Shown here piece after piece: positions 25,993-35,955 of a stretch of DNA of 52,052 bases. The notes under the pieces were generated by a model. That model made no database searches and had not been told where the DNA came from. It saw only the letters and a list, made by a program, of their open reading frames with translations. The stretch comes from an uncultured Prochlorococcus sp. Lineage in GTDB: Bacteria > Cyanobacteriota > Cyanobacteriia > PCC-6307 > Cyanobiaceae. Numbering within the stretch: position 1 is the stretch's first letter; every line of letters begins with the position of its first letter. The stretch covers positions 1 to 52,052 of the forward strand of contig CACAST010000004.1 in assembly GCA_902535185.1 (NCBI GenBank), written 5' to 3'. The position numbers and the translations under genes were made by a program.

Positions 25993-26805
25993 GTGACAGA
26001 TAAAATTGCGATTATTGGTTTTGGAAATATTGCAAGTGCTATAGTTACCCCTCTATTAGATAATAAATTAATTCAGCCAGAGAATGTTTTTTGTGTTGTT
26101 AATACAGAAAAAAGTTTAGAAAACATAAAAAAAAATTATAAACATAAAATAAACATTTATAAATCAGGTTCCAAAGAGTCAAAAATAATTTGGGATTGTA
26201 AATATAAACTTCTTTCGATAAAACCTCAACAATTGAAAGATATAAGTGAGGCCCATCAGATAAAAAATAAGGGCAATTTAATAGTTTCAATTCTTGCGGG
26301 GGTTTCAATAAATAAACTCACTCAAAAGTTTCCTAATCATAAATGTGTGAGGGTGGTTACAAATATTCCAATAACTATTGGAAAAGGTTTAACAGGAATT
26401 TCTTGGGGTGAAGAAATTACAGAAGATCAGAAACAATTTACAAAAAAATTATTTGAAAATACTAGTAAGATTTATGAATTTACTGAAGATTACCTTGATA
26501 TATTTTTAGCTTTAACTTCATCAGGTCCTGCAATTATTGCTTTGATTATAGAAGCATTAAGTGATGGAGGATTAAGCGGGGGATTACCAAAAATAATTTC
26601 AGAGGAACTTGTTATGGAAATGATACTAGGGACTATTTGTTTAATAAAGGAAAATAAACTTACTACATCTGAGCTTAAAAATTTAGTAACCTCTCCAGGT
26701 GGAACAACTATCTCTGCTTTAAGGGTTTTAGAAAAAAAGAGTGTAAGGTCAGCATTAATTGAAGCAATAGTTTCAGCTAGTAATCGAAGTAAAGAGTTTC
26801 GTTAG
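25993..26805 (+). CDS. proC: Pyrroline-5-carboxylate reductase
   Basis: ProC reduces pyrroline-5-carboxylate to proline with NAD(P)H. The 270 residues start at GTG 25993; the Rossmann motif IGFGNIASAIVTPLL is at the N-terminus. RVVTNIPITIGKGLTGISWG corresponds to the family's MPNTP region, and the C-terminal signature LKNLVTSPGGTTISALRVLE forms the substrate site. Length is normal. It ends five bases from the tail of the minus-strand glycosyltransferase gene. Confidence 0.92.
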   Translation: MTDKIAIIGFGNIASAIVTPLLDNKLIQPENVFCVVNTEKSLENIKKNYKHKINIYKSGSKESKIIWDCKYKLLSIKPQQLKDISEAHQIKNKGNLIVSILAGVSINKLTQKFPNHKCVRVVTNIPITIGKGLTGISWGEEITEDQKQFTKKLFENTSKIYEFTEDYLDIFLALTSSGPAIIALIIEALSDGGLSGGLPKIISEELVMEMILGTICLIKENKLTTSELKNLVTSPGGTTISALRVLEKKSVRSALIEAIVSASNRSKEFR

Positions 26806-26810
26806 TTTTT

Positions 26811-27968
26811 TCAATTATCTTTTAAGTTCATATAAACCTTTTCAAGTGAATTTATATTTTTAGTAATTGTGTATCTCTCAAGTACACGTTCTCTAGCTTT
26901 TTCTCCAAGATCTTTTGTAAATGAAGGGTGTTCTACAAGAATTGGGATTATAGTTTTTAATTGAGCAGCCACATTATCAGTTGAAATTACTATTCCAGCT
27001 CCGTTATCTAAAACTTCACCATCCGCTCCGGCATCTGTAGCTACACAAGCAGTACCAGTCGACATTGCCTCTAAAAGTGACAATGATAAACCTTCTACTA
27101 AGCTTGGCAAGAAAAATACTTCTGCTATTTGCATTATTGCTATCCTAGTTTCTAAATCTAATTCGGCACCCCACCAAATTAATTTCTCATTACCAAGGTT
27201 AGAAAAACTATTTTCAAGTGTTGGCTTCATTGGTCCATCTCCAACTATAACTAATTTGCAATTTTCAGTTCTTGTTTGGCGCCAAGAACGTAAAAGTGCC
27301 TCGATATTTTTTTCATTTGCAATCCTTCCCATGTATAAAAAAATTCTTTCATTTCCAAGTTTGTTTTTAACCTGATTATATTTTTTACTTTTTTCGCAAA
27401 AAGGTTTCCAAATGTTTTCATCAACTCCGTTTGGAATAATTATTTGTTTTTCTTTAGGTACTCCTAATTTCTCAAGAACATTTTTTTGAGGTTCAGAAAA
27501 AATAATTATTTTATCGAACTTTGCTAAAGAGGGAGCATAAAGTTGATACGTTAATTGTTGTGTACTCGCAGTTAGATTTCTATTTTTTGCATCAAATGGT
27601 GGATGAAATGTTCCTATAAGAGGAACATTAATTTTATTACAAAGCTCTGGAAGTCTAAAGTCTAAAGAAGATAAAGTTAGGCTTGCATGTACTATGTCAG
27701 GTTTTAATCTTTCCAATGATAGCCTTAGCTCTTTTTCTGCCCTTGGCGAGGGTATTGTATAAACTTGAGATTTAATTAAATAAGGGAGACTTACATCAGG
27801 ATCATTTGCAAGAAATAATGGTTTTGATGAATTTGAACTAGAGGGATTATCGAAATGAATAAAACTAATTTTATGTCCTCTGGCCTTTAATTCCTTAGTA
27901 GTTGAATTACCGTAAGTTACATTTCCACAAAAAGGGGATTTTTTTCCCAACCAGGCAATATGAACCAC
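26811..27968 (-). CDS. Glycosyltransferase family 4 (GT-B) enzyme
   Basis: This 385-residue GT-B glycosyltransferase has an N-terminal acceptor domain with GNVTYGNSTTKELKARGHKI, and a C-terminal nucleotide-sugar domain: IIIPNGVDENIWKPF, FLYMGRIANEKNIEALLRSW, LVIVGDGPMKPTLE and FFLPSLVEGLSLSLLEAMST, the EX7E-like motif of family 4. The donor and acceptor cannot be assigned; membrane glycolipid synthesis is possible. No signal peptide is present. It is separate from recO by 84 bases and tail to tail with proC. Confidence 0.82.
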   Translation of the reverse strand: MVHIAWLGKKSPFCGNVTYGNSTTKELKARGHKISFIHFDNPSSSNSSKPLFLANDPDVSLPYLIKSQVYTIPSPRAEKELRLSLERLKPDIVHASLTLSSLDFRLPELCNKINVPLIGTFHPPFDAKNRNLTASTQQLTYQLYAPSLAKFDKIIIFSEPQKNVLEKLGVPKEKQIIIPNGVDENIWKPFCEKSKKYNQVKNKLGNERIFLYMGRIANEKNIEALLRSWRQTRTENCKLVIVGDGPMKPTLENSFSNLGNEKLIWWGAELDLETRIAIMQIAEVFFLPSLVEGLSLSLLEAMSTGTACVATDAGADGEVLDNGAGIVISTDNVAAQLKTIIPILVEHPSFTKDLGEKARERVLERYTITKNINSLEKVYMNLKDN

Positions 27969-28052
27969 ATTAATTAAATCTACTATTTATAAAGTTAACA
28001 GGCAAAGGCGCCATGATCATATTTTTTAATTTTTTAATACTTCATAAATATG

Positions 28053-28838
28053 CTAACTATATATTTCTCTCAACATTTTTAGTGAAGATAGATCCTTCTC
28101 TAATTGAGTAGATATCCATGTTTCAATAATGAATAATATTTTAAGCCAGACTTTTTTTGGACCCAACAACTCTCCATTAGATTTTATTGGTAATTCTGGG
28201 AAAAGAAGCCTCTGTAATAGAGCAACTTCAGATGCATTTATTTTTAGATTACATTGAGGATCTTCTATGGATGAAAACCCTTCACTTGGCAAAAAATAAC
28301 AACTCCATTCCCAATTTCCTAAAGGTGGAATAATAGGTTCTCCAGTTTTACAACAATGATGAATTGGTAAATTAATACCCCCGATGGCTAATAGATGGAT
28401 TAAAGATTGAATACTCATCGAGAGCATTTTAATATCTTCTTCTTGAGACTCTTTATATAGATAAATCCTATCAAGATGTGCAAGAACGCAAGATAAATAG
28501 TCTTGTTGCTTGTCATTATTACCTACTAATAAAAATGTTAATTCAGTTATTGCTTGTGCGGCTGCAAGACATTCAATATTTTTACCTAGGCCAGAATAGC
28601 TTTTTAATATTTTTATTTGACGTACAGATTTAAGATTTCTTTTTCCAAAAATCTGCAGACTTAAATATGTTAAAGGAGTAGCTGCGGCAAGACTACTTTT
28701 AGGACGCCTAGCACCAGGCGCCGCTAATCTAACAATCCCTTGCTCATCGGTAAGGATAGTTATTAATCTATCATTCTCGCCTAATGGAGAAGCTTTAATA
28801 CAGAGACCTTTTAGTCTGCACTCACCAGAACCAGACAT
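28053..28838 (-). CDS. recO: DNA repair protein RecO
   Basis: RecO loads RecA with RecR at gaps and anneals single strands. The 261 residues have the OB-fold N-terminal domain (RLKGLCIKASPLGENDRLIT, GIVRLAAPGARRPKSSLAAA), a helical domain with AAQAITELTFLLVG, and a zinc-ribbon area with CCKTGEP. Length is usual. Its ATG directly follows the deoC stop (TAAATG), so the two are coupled. Confidence 0.9.
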   Translation of the reverse strand: MSGSGECRLKGLCIKASPLGENDRLITILTDEQGIVRLAAPGARRPKSSLAAATPLTYLSLQIFGKRNLKSVRQIKILKSYSGLGKNIECLAAAQAITELTFLLVGNNDKQQDYLSCVLAHLDRIYLYKESQEEDIKMLSMSIQSLIHLLAIGGINLPIHHCCKTGEPIIPPLGNWEWSCYFLPSEGFSSIEDPQCNLKINASEVALLQRLLFPELPIKSNGELLGPKKVWLKILFIIETWISTQLEKDLSSLKMLREIYS

Positions 28839-29498
28839 TTAAATAACTTTTACTTCTTCAAAAATTTCGCAAAAATTGGAAGTACCCACGCAACTAATTC
28901 CATTATCAAATAAATCAATTACTTGCGTCAGATTTTTTATACCACCTACTACTTTGATTTGATTTTGTGAGCCTGTTGTTTTTATTATTTCGGTGACATC
29001 ATTAGATGTAAGAGGACAACCAAACCCGTCCCCGAATTGAAAATTTTTTATTCCTAATTCCAAACATATTTCTATCGCATTAATAAAAACTTCCTCTTGT
29101 AGTTTTGATTTATTTATGATTATTGAAACTGGTAATCCAGATAATTTAACTTGCTCAATTTCAGCAGCGAAAGTTTCTAAATTTCTTTTGGATAAATTTA
29201 TAAAGTTTGGGATATATTCAATTCCTTTTGCACCCTTATCTTTTGCAAAACAAACTAATTCTTCAATAAATGAAACTGGTAAATCTGCTAAAGGGTAAGA
29301 AATAAGTGCGTTTATATCCGCACTGTAATTACCCATACAGTTTTTAAGATCAGTTAAATAATTTAGTGAAGTAGAAATATTTTTGATATTGTATTTTTTT
29401 ATCAAATCGCAATTCACACAGAAATCTTCCCAAGATAGATAAGGGTTAATAACTATCGCATGAATTTTCTCGTTTAATTCATATTCAATATTGGACAT
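28839..29498 (-). CDS. deoC: Deoxyribose-phosphate aldolase
   Basis: DeoC cleaves 2-deoxyribose-5-phosphate to glyceraldehyde-3-phosphate and acetaldehyde. The 219 residues show the TIM-barrel landmarks of the family: a region with NFINLSKRNLETFAAE, FGDGFGCPL, and KVVGGIKNLTQVIDLF bearing the Schiff-base lysine in the KxxGGI motif. The sequence is shorter and more divergent than E. coli DeoC, as in other cyanobacteria. It lies seven bases after hpf and directly before recO on the minus strand. Confidence 0.82.
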   Translation of the reverse strand: MSNIEYELNEKIHAIVINPYLSWEDFCVNCDLIKKYNIKNISTSLNYLTDLKNCMGNYSADINALISYPLADLPVSFIEELVCFAKDKGAKGIEYIPNFINLSKRNLETFAAEIEQVKLSGLPVSIIINKSKLQEEVFINAIEICLELGIKNFQFGDGFGCPLTSNDVTEIIKTTGSQNQIKVVGGIKNLTQVIDLFDNGISCVGTSNFCEIFEEVKVI

Positions 29499-29505
29499 TT
29501 AAAAC

Positions 29506-30090
29506 TTATTTAGATTGAATCAGTCCATAACCTCCATGATTCCTTTTATATATAACTTGAAGTTCATTATTTTTTTTATTTCGAAAAACATAAAAATCAT
29601 GATCAATTAGATCTAATTGTTTTCTTGCTTCTTCTGATGAAATTGGATTCATTTCAAAGTATTTATTTTTTATAGATGGCTCAGGCAGACTCGCTTTTAT
29701 TCCTTCTTTAAGTAAAGCTTCATCTAAAAAATTTGATTCCGTAGTTTCAATTAGGAAGGACTCTTTATTTTTAAATTGATTATTATGGATCGTTTTATTG
29801 TTTCTTTCTTTGTATTTACGTAATTTTCTACAAAGTTTATTTGAAACTAAATCAATGCTTGAGTATAGATTTTCAGTTTTTTCTTCAGCTCTTATAATAG
29901 TTCCACTTGCAAAAATTGTAACTTCTGCAGTCTGGAAGGAGACTCTTGGATTTTTTTCTATGGAAAGGTGTATGTCGGCTTCTTTAACGATATCCTTATA
30001 GTGATGTGTTGCTTTTTCTATCTTTGCCTCAGTATATTCTTTTAATGCTCCAGTGAGCTCAAGATTTTTCCCATGGATTAAAATTTTCAT
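29506..30090 (-). CDS. hpf: Long-form ribosome hibernation factor HPF (LrtA)
   Basis: Long HPF dimerises 70S ribosomes into inactive 100S particles in the dark or in stress; the cyanobacterial gene is called lrtA (light-repressed). The N-terminal S30AE domain (1-105) has MKILIHGKNLELTGALKEYT and VSFQTAEVTIFASGTIIRAE. The C-terminal domain (about 135-190) with KYFEMNPISSEEARKQLDLI and FYVFRNKKNNELQVIYKRN is the dimerisation module. At 194 residues it is a typical long form. It is divergent from lipB by 44 bases. Confidence 0.93.
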   Translation of the reverse strand: MKILIHGKNLELTGALKEYTEAKIEKATHHYKDIVKEADIHLSIEKNPRVSFQTAEVTIFASGTIIRAEEKTENLYSSIDLVSNKLCRKLRKYKERNNKTIHNNQFKNKESFLIETTESNFLDEALLKEGIKASLPEPSIKNKYFEMNPISSEEARKQLDLIDHDFYVFRNKKNNELQVIYKRNHGGYGLIQSK

Positions 30091-30134
30091 AACAAATCTA
30101 AAAATATTTACTTACTTTCTAAATCTACTTAAAT

Positions 30135-30785
30135 ATGGTTAATAGAACAGCAATAATTAAACAACCTGATAATATTTCTTTTTTCAATGATGTTTATAAA
30201 TTACAAAAAGAATATCAAGAGGAATTGATTTTAGATAACTCTAACCCTGATTTTATTTGGATAGGTGAGCATCAACTCTGTTATACGTTGGGTAGAGGAT
30301 CTAATTACGATAATTTATTATTTTCTTTAAATGATGATAATTATGATGTTTTTAAGATTGATAGAGGTGGTGAGGTTACTTGTCATATGCCAGGACAATT
30401 AGTAACTTACTTGGTTTTAGATTTGAAAAATTTTAATAAAGATTTAAATTGGTATTTAAGAAAAATTGAAGAAATTATTATAAAAATTCTTGGAACTTTT
30501 AATATAGATTGTCATTCAAGAGAGGGGTTCACTGGTGTTTGGATAGGCAATAAGAAAATTGCTTCAATTGGAATTGGTTGTAAAAGATGGATTACAATAA
30601 ATGGATTTTCAATCAATATTGACTGCGAATTAGAAAACTTTAATAAAATTGTTCCTTGCGGAATAGAAAATTGTCTTATGGCAAATATGATTGATTACAA
30701 CAAAAATTTAGATATTCAAGAAGTCAAGAGAATTGTTAAAAAAATCATTCAGGAAGAATTTAATTTTGATTTTGTATCAAAATAG
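30135..30785 (+). CDS. lipB: Octanoyl-ACP:protein N-octanoyltransferase
   Basis: LipB transfers octanoate from acyl carrier protein to lipoyl domains, which LipA then converts to lipoate. The 216 residues show [60 protein letters not shown] with the conserved lysine in NKKIASIG, and the acyl-thioester cysteine in VPCGIENC. The first ATG at 30135 fits. pdhC, a lipoylated E2, lies 2.7 kb downstream. Confidence 0.92.
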   Translation: MVNRTAIIKQPDNISFFNDVYKLQKEYQEELILDNSNPDFIWIGEHQLCYTLGRGSNYDNLLFSLNDDNYDVFKIDRGGEVTCHMPGQLVTYLVLDLKNFNKDLNWYLRKIEEIIIKILGTFNIDCHSREGFTGVWIGNKKIASIGIGCKRWITINGFSINIDCELENFNKIVPCGIENCLMANMIDYNKNLDIQEVKRIVKKIIQEEFNFDFVSK

Positions 30786-30812
30786 AAATTAAAATTTCAA
30801 AATCAATTAAAT

Positions 30813-32755
30813 ATGGGTGATTTTGCATATTGGCCTTCAGCCAAACCTCTTTCTAAAAAAGATAAATTTGCTAAAGATAGAGATTTTATTAAGAACCTTA
30901 ATCATATAGATCAAATTTGGGAAAAATTAAAAATTAAATGTGGTGATACTTTAGCTGTTTGCGATTTAAGAGGGAAATACAAAGAAAAATTTTCTTATTC
31001 TGAGCTGGCTGATTTAATAACAAAAGTCTCTTTTTCTTTTAAAAATTATGGTTTAGTGAAGGGTGATGTAGTTACTGTAATATCTGAAAATTCTCCGCGA
31101 TGGCTAGTAGCAGATCAAGGCTTAATGCGTCTAGGAGCTATAAATGCAGTAAGAGGTATTAATTCTCCTTCAGTAGAATTGGATTATATTGTTGAGCACT
31201 CTAATTCAGTAGGTCTAATAGTTCAATCTAAGGAGATTTGGCTAAAGTTAAACAACAAAGAAGAATTAAAAAAAGACTGAAATTTATAATCAATTTAGAA
31301 GATGAACAATTTGAAAGTTTAATAAGTTGGAATCAATTTATAAGGTCAGCAGAAAAAGAAAATTCACAAAATAATAATCTTGAAAAATTTAGTCCAAAAA
31401 TTGATGATGTTGCTACTATTCTTTACACTTCTGGGACAACAGGAAAACCTAAAGGTGTCCCCTTGACTCATGCAAATTTTTTACATCAAATTGTCAATTT
31501 AGCCTATATCGCTGATCCAGAACCTGGGACCTCTGTATTAAGCGTTTTGCCTATCTGGCATTCTTATGAGAGGAGTGCTGAATACTTCTTTTTTTCATGT
31601 GGTTGTTCTCAATACTATACAATTCCTAAATTTTTGAAAGATGACATTAAACAAATAAAACCTGTTGTCATGGCTACGGTACCAAGACTATGGGAGGCAA
31701 TACATGATGGTTTTTTTCAGGCGTTGAAAAAAATGCCTTCCAAAAAGCAAAAACTTATTAAGTTTTTGATAAGTAATAGTTCAGTTTTTAAAAGAAGTCT
31801 AAGAAAGATAAGAAATTTAGATATCAATCAAATAACTTTTAAATCAAAAATCCCCTTACTGGTTTCTGTTTTTGGCCGATATCCTTTACATAAATTGTCT
31901 ACTATTTTTTTATGGCCGAATATTCTTAGACAACTATGCGGAGACAAACTGAAATTTCCCATTAACGGCGGAGGTGCATTACCAGAACATGTGGATCTTT
32001 TTTTTGAATCTTTAGGTGTAGATGTTTTGGTGGGATATGGACTCACAGAAACTAGTCCAGTATTAACTTGTAGGAGAAGAGAATTAAATGTTAGAGGATC
32101 ATCCGGACAGCCTCTAGCATTTACTGAAATCAAAATAGTGAATGATAATAAAAAAAAGATTCTGAAGTACAGAGAAGTGGGAAAAATTCTTGTCAAGGGA
32201 CCACAAGTAATGAAAGGTTATCTCAATAATGAATCAGCTACAAAAGATGTTTTATCCAACGATGGTTGGTTTGATACCGGTGATTTAGGTTTTCTTATAC
32301 CGAATGGTTCTCTCTTCATAACAGGAAGAGCCAAGGATACAATAGTGTTATCAAGTGGTGAAAATATAGAACCAAATCCGCTAGAGACCGAAATCCTTAG
32401 TTTTGAATTTATTAATCAGATTCAACTAGTAGGACAAGATAAAAAATGTTTAACAGCTCTTGTAGTGCCTAATGTTGAATTGGTTAAAAACAAGTTTTTG
32501 GAAGAGGATCTTTCAAAATTAAACCTGAATAAGAATATTGGTACATTTTTTAAATCAAAAATTAATAATTTGCTTAAAAGTAGATTAGGAGCAAGATCAG
32601 AAGAACAAATATTAGATTGTTATTTTGTTGATGCCTTTTCTTTAGAAAATGGCTTGTTAACACAAACTCTTAAACAAAAAAGAAAGGAAATAGAAAAAAA
32701 GTATTTACTACAAATAGAAAATATGTATGAAAACAAATTTAGTAAGAAAATTTGA
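30813..32755 (+). CDS. fadD: Long-chain acyl-CoA/ACP synthetase with a split reading frame
   Basis: This AMP-forming synthetase activates long-chain fatty acids; in cyanobacteria it recycles free fatty acids onto ACP. The first frame (30813-31280) gives 155 residues ending at TGA. The second, from about 31266 to 32755, holds the adenylation core: TILYTSGTTGKPKGVPLTHA, VGYGLTETSPVL and GWFDTGDLGFL. The frames join at an A7 run (31268-31274). One added A, or a -1 slip on A-AAA-AAA, gives one frame of 647 residues reading EELKKRLKFIINLEDE, with nothing missing. So it is either a sequencing error, a real inactivating deletion, or productive slippage. All catalytic motifs are intact on either side. 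Confidence 0.88.
31268..31274 (+). other. A7 run at the fadD frame break
   Basis: Codons read TTA AAA AAA GAC TGA; a -1 shift after the second AAA gives AGA CTG AAA and continues the downstream frame. The heptamer A-AAA-AAA is a known type of slippery site. No strong downstream hairpin is evident, and the nearest AAGGAG is about 33 bases upstream. Confidence 0.8.
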
Positions 32756-32793
32756 TTTGTTCTATCTATATTGAAAAGGTAATTTAATTTTTT

Positions 32794-33237
32794 ATGGAAA
32801 CAAAAAACTCAATATCTATAAAGCGCTCAATAGCTATTAAAGCTGTAGTTACACCAACATGGAAGGAAGATGCTGAAAAAGAATTAAGTAAAGCAATTTC
32901 AAACATTGACCAGCAATTATCTCAACTTGAGCAGGAGGGGCAGCAAATAGTAAATAACATCAGATCCCAATCGGTTAATCCTCTAGATCCAAGGGTTCAA
33001 GAACAGGTTAGTCAGGTGCAACAACAAGTCGCAGCAAAAAGAAATGAAATTGAAGAACAAAAAAGAAACCTACTTCAACAACAGAGTCAAGTTCGCGAAT
33101 TAAAAATGGACGCAATTGTTGATCAAGGGCAAGTGGATAGTTTCTGTGATGTCTCTGTGGGCGACAATCTTATTGAAAAAATGCAAGTCTCGATTACTGT
33201 TAAAGATGGAGTTATTCAATCTATAGACAATAATTAA
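32794..33237 (+). CDS. YlqD-family coiled-coil protein
   Basis: A 147-residue protein with an N-terminal strand region (ISIKRSIAIKAVVTPTWKED), a long Gln/Glu-rich coiled coil at about 28-100 (QQLSQLEQEGQQIVNNIRSQ, QVQQQVAAKRNEIEEQKRNL) and a C-terminal beta segment with VDSFCDVSVGDNLIEKMQVS. This layout fits the YlqD family of unknown function. It follows fadD by 38 bases and precedes the pdhC promoter region. Confidence 0.72.
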   Translation: METKNSISIKRSIAIKAVVTPTWKEDAEKELSKAISNIDQQLSQLEQEGQQIVNNIRSQSVNPLDPRVQEQVSQVQQQVAAKRNEIEEQKRNLLQQQSQVRELKMDAIVDQGQVDSFCDVSVGDNLIEKMQVSITVKDGVIQSIDNN

Positions 33238-33337
33238 AGTAAAGATCTAGAATTTTTGATAAAAATAAGTAAATCTGAATTGGCGAAAATTTTAAATTCT
33301 AATCGATCTAAATTATTACTTTCTTAAGTTTTAAGTG

Positions 33338-33366
33338 TTTCCACGGAGAACATGATTTCGTATAAT
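33338..33366 (+). promoter_or_regulatory. Probable sigma-70 promoter upstream of pdhC
   Basis: TATAAT at 33361-33366 is a perfect -10 box; a weak -35 candidate TTTCCA is at 33338-33343 with a 17-base spacer. The pdhC ATG is 88 bases further downstream, leaving a leader of about 80 bases. Confidence 0.55.
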
Positions 33367-33454
33367 AATAACAAGTGTTTAAAAGGCGTCTAACCTCATA
33401 AATAGAAGACACTTTGGTAGATAGTCCTTAAACCATTGCTATAACTTATTTCCT

Positions 33455-34822
33455 ATGTCTCACGAAATATTCATGCCTGCCTTGAGTTCTACTATGACGG
33501 AGGGCAAGATTGTGGAATGGTTAAAAAATCCGGGAGATAAGGTAGAAAGAGGAGAATCTGTCTTGGTTGTTGAATCTGATAAGGCAGATATGGATGTTGA
33601 ATCTTTTCAAGATGGATATCTTGCAGCAGTTTTAATGCCTGCCGGCAGTACTGCACCTGTTGGAGAAACTATTGGACTCATTGTAGAAAATGAGGATGAG
33701 ATAAATTCTGTCCAAGAACAAAATAAAGGAAATCAACCCGAAGTCTCAACTTCAGACCAACTTGAATTGGTAAGTAATAAAACTGAAGAAAAACCAGTAG
33801 TCCAGACTGAAAATATCAAGAAAGAAGCTAAAGAAGTCGTCTTAAAGAGTGAAAAGCCTCTTCCATCTTTTAATGTCGATCAAATTAATGCCGCAACAAG
33901 TAATGTTTCTTCGAGGATAATTGCATCTCCAAGAGCTAAAAAACTAGCCTCTCAAATGGGTGTTGATTTAGCAAAGGTTCGTGGATCGGGCCCTCACGGA
34001 AGGATTCAAGCGGATGATATTTTAAAAGCTAATGGTCAACCTGTTTCTATACCATGGATAGGAGAAGGTAGTTCTCCTGCAAGTATTCCTAGTGCAAATT
34101 TGAGAGTTGAAAGTAAACCAGAAATTTCAGGAAATAGTTTTGGTAATCCTGGAGAAACAGTTCAATTTAATACTCTTCAAAAAGCGGTAAATAAAAATAT
34201 GGAATCTAGTTTAGATGTTCCATGTTTTAGGGTGGGTTACTCTATCAACACAGATAAATTAGATAATTTCTACAAAAAGGTAAAACAGAACGGAGTTACT
34301 ATGACTGCTTTACTTGTAAAGGCAGTTGCGAAGACACTAAAAAAACATCCTCAAGTTAACTCAAGCTTTTCAGAAAATGGAATTTCTTATCCAGAAAATA
34401 TAAATATTGCTGTTGCTGTTGCAATGGCAGATGGGGGACTAATAACTCCAGTATTAAAAGATCCATGCAATACTGATTTATTTGAATTGTCTAGGAAATG
34501 GAAAGATCTTGTAAATAGATCGAGATCAAAGCAATTAGAACCAGATGAATACTCAACGGGAACATTTACCTTATCTAACCTTGGTATGTTTGGTGTTGAT
34601 AGATTTGACGCAATTCTTCCTCCAGGCACCGGTGCTATTTTAGCCATAGCATCATCGAAACCAACCGTTGTTGCTAATAGTGATGGTTCAATATCTGTTA
34701 AAAAAATAATGCAAGTAAATCTAACAGCTGATCATAGAGTGATCTATGGAGCTGATGGCGCTTCATTCTTAAAAGACTTGGCTTCCCTGATTGAAAATGA
34801 GCCAGAGACTCTTGTCTCATAA
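33455..34822 (+). CDS. pdhC: Dihydrolipoamide acetyltransferase, pyruvate dehydrogenase E2
   Basis: E2 moves acetyl groups to CoA in the pyruvate dehydrogenase complex. The 455 residues contain one lipoyl domain (1-75) with the lipoylated lysine K43 in VESDKADMDVES, a flexible linker, an E3-binding domain (SPRAKKLASQMGVDLAKVRG, SGPHGRIQADDI), a second linker, and the catalytic domain ending with LTADHRVIYGADG where H427 is the active-site histidine. Length fits cyanobacterial E2. queA follows six bases later. The lipoyl supply gene lipB is nearby. Confidence 0.93.
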   Translation: MSHEIFMPALSSTMTEGKIVEWLKNPGDKVERGESVLVVESDKADMDVESFQDGYLAAVLMPAGSTAPVGETIGLIVENEDEINSVQEQNKGNQPEVSTSDQLELVSNKTEEKPVVQTENIKKEAKEVVLKSEKPLPSFNVDQINAATSNVSSRIIASPRAKKLASQMGVDLAKVRGSGPHGRIQADDILKANGQPVSIPWIGEGSSPASIPSANLRVESKPEISGNSFGNPGETVQFNTLQKAVNKNMESSLDVPCFRVGYSINTDKLDNFYKKVKQNGVTMTALLVKAVAKTLKKHPQVNSSFSENGISYPENINIAVAVAMADGGLITPVLKDPCNTDLFELSRKWKDLVNRSRSKQLEPDEYSTGTFTLSNLGMFGVDRFDAILPPGTGAILAIASSKPTVVANSDGSISVKKIMQVNLTADHRVIYGADGASFLKDLASLIENEPETLVS

Positions 34823-34828
34823 ATTTAA

Positions 34829-35953
34829 TTGATTTCTCAAATTAATAATGAAGAGAGAGATTATAAGCTTGAAGCTTATGATTATTTACTTGATCCTTCA
34901 TTAATTGCTAGTAAACCCTCTGCAATTAGGCATGAATCAAGATTGATGATAGTTAGAAATAGTGTTTTAGAAGAAGACTGCTTAACTAATAAATTTATCA
35001 AGAATCTTTTAGATGAATTTAGAGAAGGGGATCTTGTAGTTGTAAATAATACTAAAGTTATGAAAGCTAGGTTAAAGGTTGAATTAGAAAATAAGACATT
35101 AGTCGAATTATTAGTTTTAGAAAGATCCAATGAATGTGTTTGGTTATGTTTGGCAAAGCCAGCGAAAAAGTTAAAAATAAATAGAAAACTAAAATTAAAA
35201 TCTCCTTTAGCACAAGATATTGATTTGATTGTTGATGGAGTTGATGAAGAAACTGGAGGGAGATTTATTAAATTTCCGGAAAATATAACTTGTCTCAATT
35301 CAATGAATGAACTTCTTGATAAATATGGGGAAATCCCTCTCCCTCCTTATATAAAAAATTCCGAAGAAGAATCTTTTCATGAGAAAAGTTATCAAACTGA
35401 GTATGCAACTAATCCGGGGGCAGTTGCTGCACCGACAGCTGGTTTACACTTAAGCATAAGTCTTATTTCCAATCTAAAAAAAAAAGGAGTAATAATCTTA
35501 CCGATAACTTTGCACGTGGGTTATGGAACATTCAAACCAATTGATCAAGAAGATTTAAGTAACTTAAAACTTCATAGAGAATGGGTAAGTGTTAATAAGG
35601 AAGTAGTGAAGGAAATAAAAAGAATAAAGAAAACAGATAGAAAAATAATTGCTATTGGTACAACTAGCGTAAGAGCTCTTGAAAGTTGTTATTCTCACGA
35701 AATTAATGACTATATTCCCATAGCGAAATATGTGGATTTAGTAATTAAGCCAGGTTATAAATTTAAGGTAGTTGATGGATTATTAACTAATTTTCATCTT
35801 CCTAAAAGTTCATTATTACTTTTAGTAAGTGCAATGATTGGTAGAGAAAGATTATTAGATTTGTATAAAAAAGCCATAAAAGAAAAATTTAGGTTTTTCT
35901 CTTATGGCGATGCGATGTATATTTCACCAGATTCATTACTGGAGAAAGAATAG
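34829..35953 (+). CDS. queA: S-adenosylmethionine:tRNA ribosyltransferase-isomerase
   Basis: QueA adds the ribosyl part of SAM to preQ1 at tRNA position 34, forming epoxyqueuosine. The 374 residues show DYLLDPSLIASKPSAIRHES (family LPxxxIAxxP), LVVVNNTKVMKARL, YQTEYATNPGAVAAPTAGLH, LHVGYGTFKPI and VDGLLTNFHLPKSSLLLLVS. The start is a TTG at 34829 six bases after the pdhC stop. Tail to tail with cysK by two bases. Confidence 0.94.
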   Translation: MISQINNEERDYKLEAYDYLLDPSLIASKPSAIRHESRLMIVRNSVLEEDCLTNKFIKNLLDEFREGDLVVVNNTKVMKARLKVELENKTLVELLVLERSNECVWLCLAKPAKKLKINRKLKLKSPLAQDIDLIVDGVDEETGGRFIKFPENITCLNSMNELLDKYGEIPLPPYIKNSEEESFHEKSYQTEYATNPGAVAAPTAGLHLSISLISNLKKKGVIILPITLHVGYGTFKPIDQEDLSNLKLHREWVSVNKEVVKEIKRIKKTDRKIIAIGTTSVRALESCYSHEINDYIPIAKYVDLVIKPGYKFKVVDGLLTNFHLPKSSLLLLVSAMIGRERLLDLYKKAIKEKFRFFSYGDAMYISPDSLLEKE

Positions 35954-35955
35954 AT

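Noticed and set aside
33241-33327. Coding-like tail after the ylqD stop, in the same frame, with a possible 23-residue TTG-started peptide
   Set aside because: It is short, lacks a ribosome site and overlaps the spacer before the pdhC promoter. Old stop-codon gain in ylqD is possible but cannot be shown here.
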